Assembly: GCA_034411995.1 (NCBI GenBank) | Contig: DAOUME010000026.1 | Location: 1 to 64,000, forward strand | DNA: 64,000 nt | Direction: 5' to 3' | Origin: JAUVXJ01 sp034411995 | GTDB lineage: Bacteria > Chloroflexota > Anaerolineae > UBA7937 > B3-Chlor | Part shown: positions 62,075-64,000 of the stretch, one piece after another | Layout of the letters: each line of letters begins with the position of its first letter | Numbering within the stretch: position 1 is the stretch's first letter | Notes under the pieces: generated by a model | Told to the model about the DNA's origin: nothing | Databases searched by the model: none | The model's input: only the letters and a program-made list of their open reading frames with translations | Position numbers and translations under genes: made by a program

Positions 62075-63076
62075 CTATACACCTCCCAGGACCCGCTCGA
62101 GCGGGAAGTAGAACAGTGCTGCCCCCACCGCGGTGACTGGCATAGTCAGCAGCCAAGCGGTGAGAATATCGACCGCCACCCCCCAGCGCACCTTGGAGAC
62201 CCGTTGTGCGGAACCGGTACCCATGATCGACGAACTCACCACCTGCGTCGTGCTTACAGGTCCGCCCACGAGAGCCGCCGCCAGGATGACCCCGGCCGAC
62301 GAAGCTTGAGAGACGAAGCCATCCACCGCCCTGAGGCGATACAGGCCAGCACCCAGGGTCCTGATGATGCGCCACCCTCCCAACGCCGTGCCCAGGGAGA
62401 TGGCGGTGGCAGACAGGGCGATCACCCAGACCGGCACTGCGAACTCACGGAGGAAGCCGCCGGCCACCAGGCCCATGGTGATGATCCCCATGGTCTTCTG
62501 GGCATCGTTGGTGCCGTGGCTTAGCGCCAGCGCCACAGCCGTCAGCACCTGCCCTCGTCTGAAGAACGAGTTAACCCGTGGTGTGGCACCTCGAACCAGA
62601 AACAGCGCCAGCTTCATCAGCAAATAGCCAAAGGCGAGTCCCAGCACCGGCGAAGCGATCAGAGAGGCAACCACTTTCAAGACACCGTCCCCGTGAATCG
62701 CGCTCAGCCCACCGGCCACGGTCACTGCACCGACGATCCCGCCCAGTAGCGCATGCGAGGAACTCGATGGCAAGCCTAAGAACCAGGTGATGAGGTTCCA
62801 GACGATGGCGCTCAACAGCGCAGCCACCACCACAGATACGCTGATGGTTTCGGGGCTCACCACGTCCTTTCCGATAGTCGTGGCCACCGCCACGCCAAAG
62901 AGGAAAGGAGCCGAGAAGTGGGCGATACCGCTGAGTAGGAGCGCTCTTCGCGGCCCCATAGACCTGGAAGAGATCATCGTGGCCACGATGTTGGCGCTGT
63001 CGTGGAAGCCATTTAGAAAGTCGAAGATCAAAGCAACCACCACCAGCGCTGCTGTGCCCGTCTGAGCCAGTGTCAT
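62075..63076 (-). CDS. pit: PiT-family inorganic phosphate transporter
   Basis: The 333-residue membrane protein has the two duplicated PiT signatures: DFLNGFHDSANIVATMI near the N terminus and ALSHGTNDAQKTMGII in the middle. LPSSSSHALLGGIVG and its later counterpart GGPVSTTQVVSSSIMG are also present. It imports phosphate by symport in known members; related PiT proteins can carry sulfate. It follows a strong promoter and heads a same-strand run with DUF47, NTPase, Moco riboswitch 3 and the genes beyond. Confidence 0.9.
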   Translation of the reverse strand: MTLAQTGTAALVVVALIFDFLNGFHDSANIVATMISSRSMGPRRALLLSGIAHFSAPFLFGVAVATTIGKDVVSPETISVSVVVAALLSAIVWNLITWFLGLPSSSSHALLGGIVGAVTVAGGLSAIHGDGVLKVVASLIASPVLGLAFGYLLMKLALFLVRGATPRVNSFFRRGQVLTAVALALSHGTNDAQKTMGIITMGLVAGGFLREFAVPVWVIALSATAISLGTALGGWRIIRTLGAGLYRLRAVDGFVSQASSAGVILAAALVGGPVSTTQVVSSSIMGTGSAQRVSKVRWGVAVDILTAWLLTMPVTAVGAALFYFPLERVLGGV

Positions 63077-63171
63077 GCTCTACACCACGTATAAGTATCC
63101 TGGAGGAGCACCATGACCATAGTGGCCGGAGCTAGTCCGGCCACGACAGCACAACCACACCATATAACGGA

Positions 63172-63200
63172 ATTATACCGGACCTCCTAGGTCGAGTCAA
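63172..63200 (-). promoter_or_regulatory. Promoter of the PiT gene cluster
   Basis: On the minus strand TTGACT (63200-63195) and TATAAT (63177-63172) are 17 nt apart. A perfect 9-bp hairpin, GTGGCCGGA/TCCGGCCAC (63122-63144), lies in the leader before the ATG at 63076. It has no T-run and its role is unknown. Confidence 0.8.
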
Positions 63201-63606
63201 GCGCTCCCCTGGCAGTACCCGCATCAGCCCTCCGCCGGCGTCCGGACCCCGCGGTCGCGCTCGCCCTGGGCCGTCGATCCCTACCCTTCAACCCTTGTCC
63301 GGTCTTGCTCAGTCGGCGCTTACCACCGCCGCCCGGATGCGGGCGACTCTGCGCTGCGCACTTGGTCTTGCATCAGCAGGGTGCCGCACGGTACAATGAG
63401 CGGCGCCGAGCATCGCAAGCTGGGACGCCACCAAACGGGAACAATCGGGCGAACGAAGGCCGAAGGAACGGTCTGGACGCTAGCCACAGTGGAGGAGACC
63501 GTCTCTAAGCCTGCCAAGTCCTCGCCCTATGGCCCTCATATCTTCTCTGCCAGCCGTGCGGGGAACACTTCAGCGCTCTCCCGCTGCCCAGGGGTCTGAC
63601 GTCCAC
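63201..63606. other. Gene-free interval
   Basis: About 400 nt between the divergent PiT and M20 promoters. Short frames on both strands (for example 63381-63599 plus) have no ribosome site and low protein character. No RNA gene, repeat or terminator was recognised. Confidence 0.6.
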
Positions 63607-63635
63607 TTGACGTCAACCTTTCACGGTGCTATACT
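63607..63635 (+). promoter_or_regulatory. Promoter of the M20 hydrolase gene
   Basis: TTGACG (63607-63612), a 17-nt spacer and TATACT (63630-63635) lie about 70 nt before the proposed start codon at 63709. Confidence 0.7.
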
Positions 63636-63708
63636 CCGAACAGAAGCTCTCCATGAGCACCAGTCCGTGGTGGTCCGCAGAAAGGCCTCTCCGAGCAAGG
63701 AGGCAAGG

Positions 63709-64000
63709 TTGGTTCCTCCCAGCCTGAACGGCGAGCAACTCCTCGAGGACCTCCATTCCCTGGCCCAGTTTGGAGCGTCGCCGGGTGGGGCCATCAATCG
63801 AGTCGCCTACAGCCCAGCAGACCAGCAGGCGCGACAGTGGGTCGAAGCTCAGATGCGAGACCTGGGCCTCCAGGTGACCAGAGATCGGGCCGGGAACAGC
63901 ATCTGCTGCTACCCTGGCCGGGTGCCCCAACTACCTCCCATCGGCCTCGGCTCTCACACGGATAGCGTGCCAAACGGCGGACGATACGACGGGGCTCTCG
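63709..64000 (+). CDS. M20-family amidohydrolase, N-terminal part (cut by window edge)
   Basis: An open frame of 97 codons runs to the right edge without a stop. A TTG at 63709 follows AAGGAGG by 5 nt. The sequence contains the M20/ArgE-like opening SPADQQARQWVEAQMRDLGL and the metal-binding segment GLGSHTDSVPNGGRYDGAL (His and Asp ligands). This matches N-carbamoyl-L-amino-acid hydrolases and allantoate amidohydrolases. The catalytic remainder lies outside the window, so the substrate cannot be narrowed. Confidence 0.82.
   Translation, partial: MVPPSLNGEQLLEDLHSLAQFGASPGGAINRVAYSPADQQARQWVEAQMRDLGLQVTRDRAGNSICCYPGRVPQLPPIGLGSHTDSVPNGGRYDGAL

Noticed and set aside
63381..63599. 72-codon plus-strand frame before the M20 gene
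   Set aside because: No ribosome site and it lies in the promoter-proximal intergenic region without family features.
1..64000. tRNA, rRNA, transposase or integrase genes
   Set aside because: Looked for on both strands by characteristic motifs; none recognised, so no mobile island boundary is claimed for the CRISPR or Moco regions.

Overview
The window looks like a chromosomal segment of a GC-rich bacterium, most plausibly a member of the Chloroflexota (Anaerolineae-like). That placement is an inference. It rests on LysM proteins with Pro/Thr-rich PTPTxTPT linkers, a DUF2723 glycosyltransferase, secreted CGNGxC-type cysteine-rich tails, and corrinoid salvage without corrin-ring synthesis. 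No rRNA, tRNA or transposase gene was recognised.

Layout. (1) 1-8917: a very large type I-E CRISPR array with 146 complete repeats and 146 complete spacers visible. It runs off the left edge and is read on the minus strand. (2) 8926-18479: its complete minus-strand cas operon, WYL regulator-cas3-cse1-cse2-cas7e-cas5e-cas6e-cas1-cas2. cas2 ends 8 nt from the first repeat, so there is no room for an ordinary leader. A decayed second copy of the cas3 5' end lies upstream of the regulator. (3) 18.9-22.2 kb: repeat-flanked gene debris and two tandem LysM proteins, one fused to a phosphodiesterase. (4) 22.5-28.9 kb: plus-strand metabolic genes (cysteine synthase, an RhlE helicase behind a promoter plus attenuator-like hairpin, a threonine synthase-like enzyme, an OYE-family oxidoreductase, a Ser/Thr dehydratase). 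(5) 29-34.4 kb: minus-strand membrane and housekeeping genes (DUF2723 glycosyltransferase, MATE pump, YbaK-type deacylase, hydrolase). (6) 34.5-38.5 kb: radical SAM, HD phosphohydrolase, Na/Pi-type transporter and universal stress protein genes.

(7) 38.6-46.7 kb is a cobalamin salvage operon. A sigma70-type promoter, a cobalamin riboswitch and terminator hairpins precede a secreted DUF4430-like protein, an ECF transporter (T, fused A-A', S) and cobT, cobS, cobC and cobU. A reductive activator of corrinoid enzymes lies convergently downstream. (8) 49.2-52.9 kb holds three minus-strand zinc-ribbon or cysteine-rich membrane proteins of unknown role.

(9) 53.4-63.2 kb is the most interesting region. 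Three RNAs that fit the Moco (molybdenum/tungsten cofactor) riboswitch family occur within about 7.4 kb. The first controls an ECF-transporter operon whose YkoE-like S component is fused to two domains resembling the molybdopterin-binding fold of sulfite oxidase. The other two, on the minus strand, precede a 132-residue protein with a duplicated Cys...CQLG motif and a lipoprotein with four tandem molybdopterin-oxidoreductase-like domains. PiT, DUF47 and NTPase genes lie upstream in the same direction. The combination suggests an uncharacterised uptake or handling system for molybdopterin, Moco/Tuco or a related pterin or metal. (10) The right edge cuts an M20-family amidohydrolase behind a good promoter.
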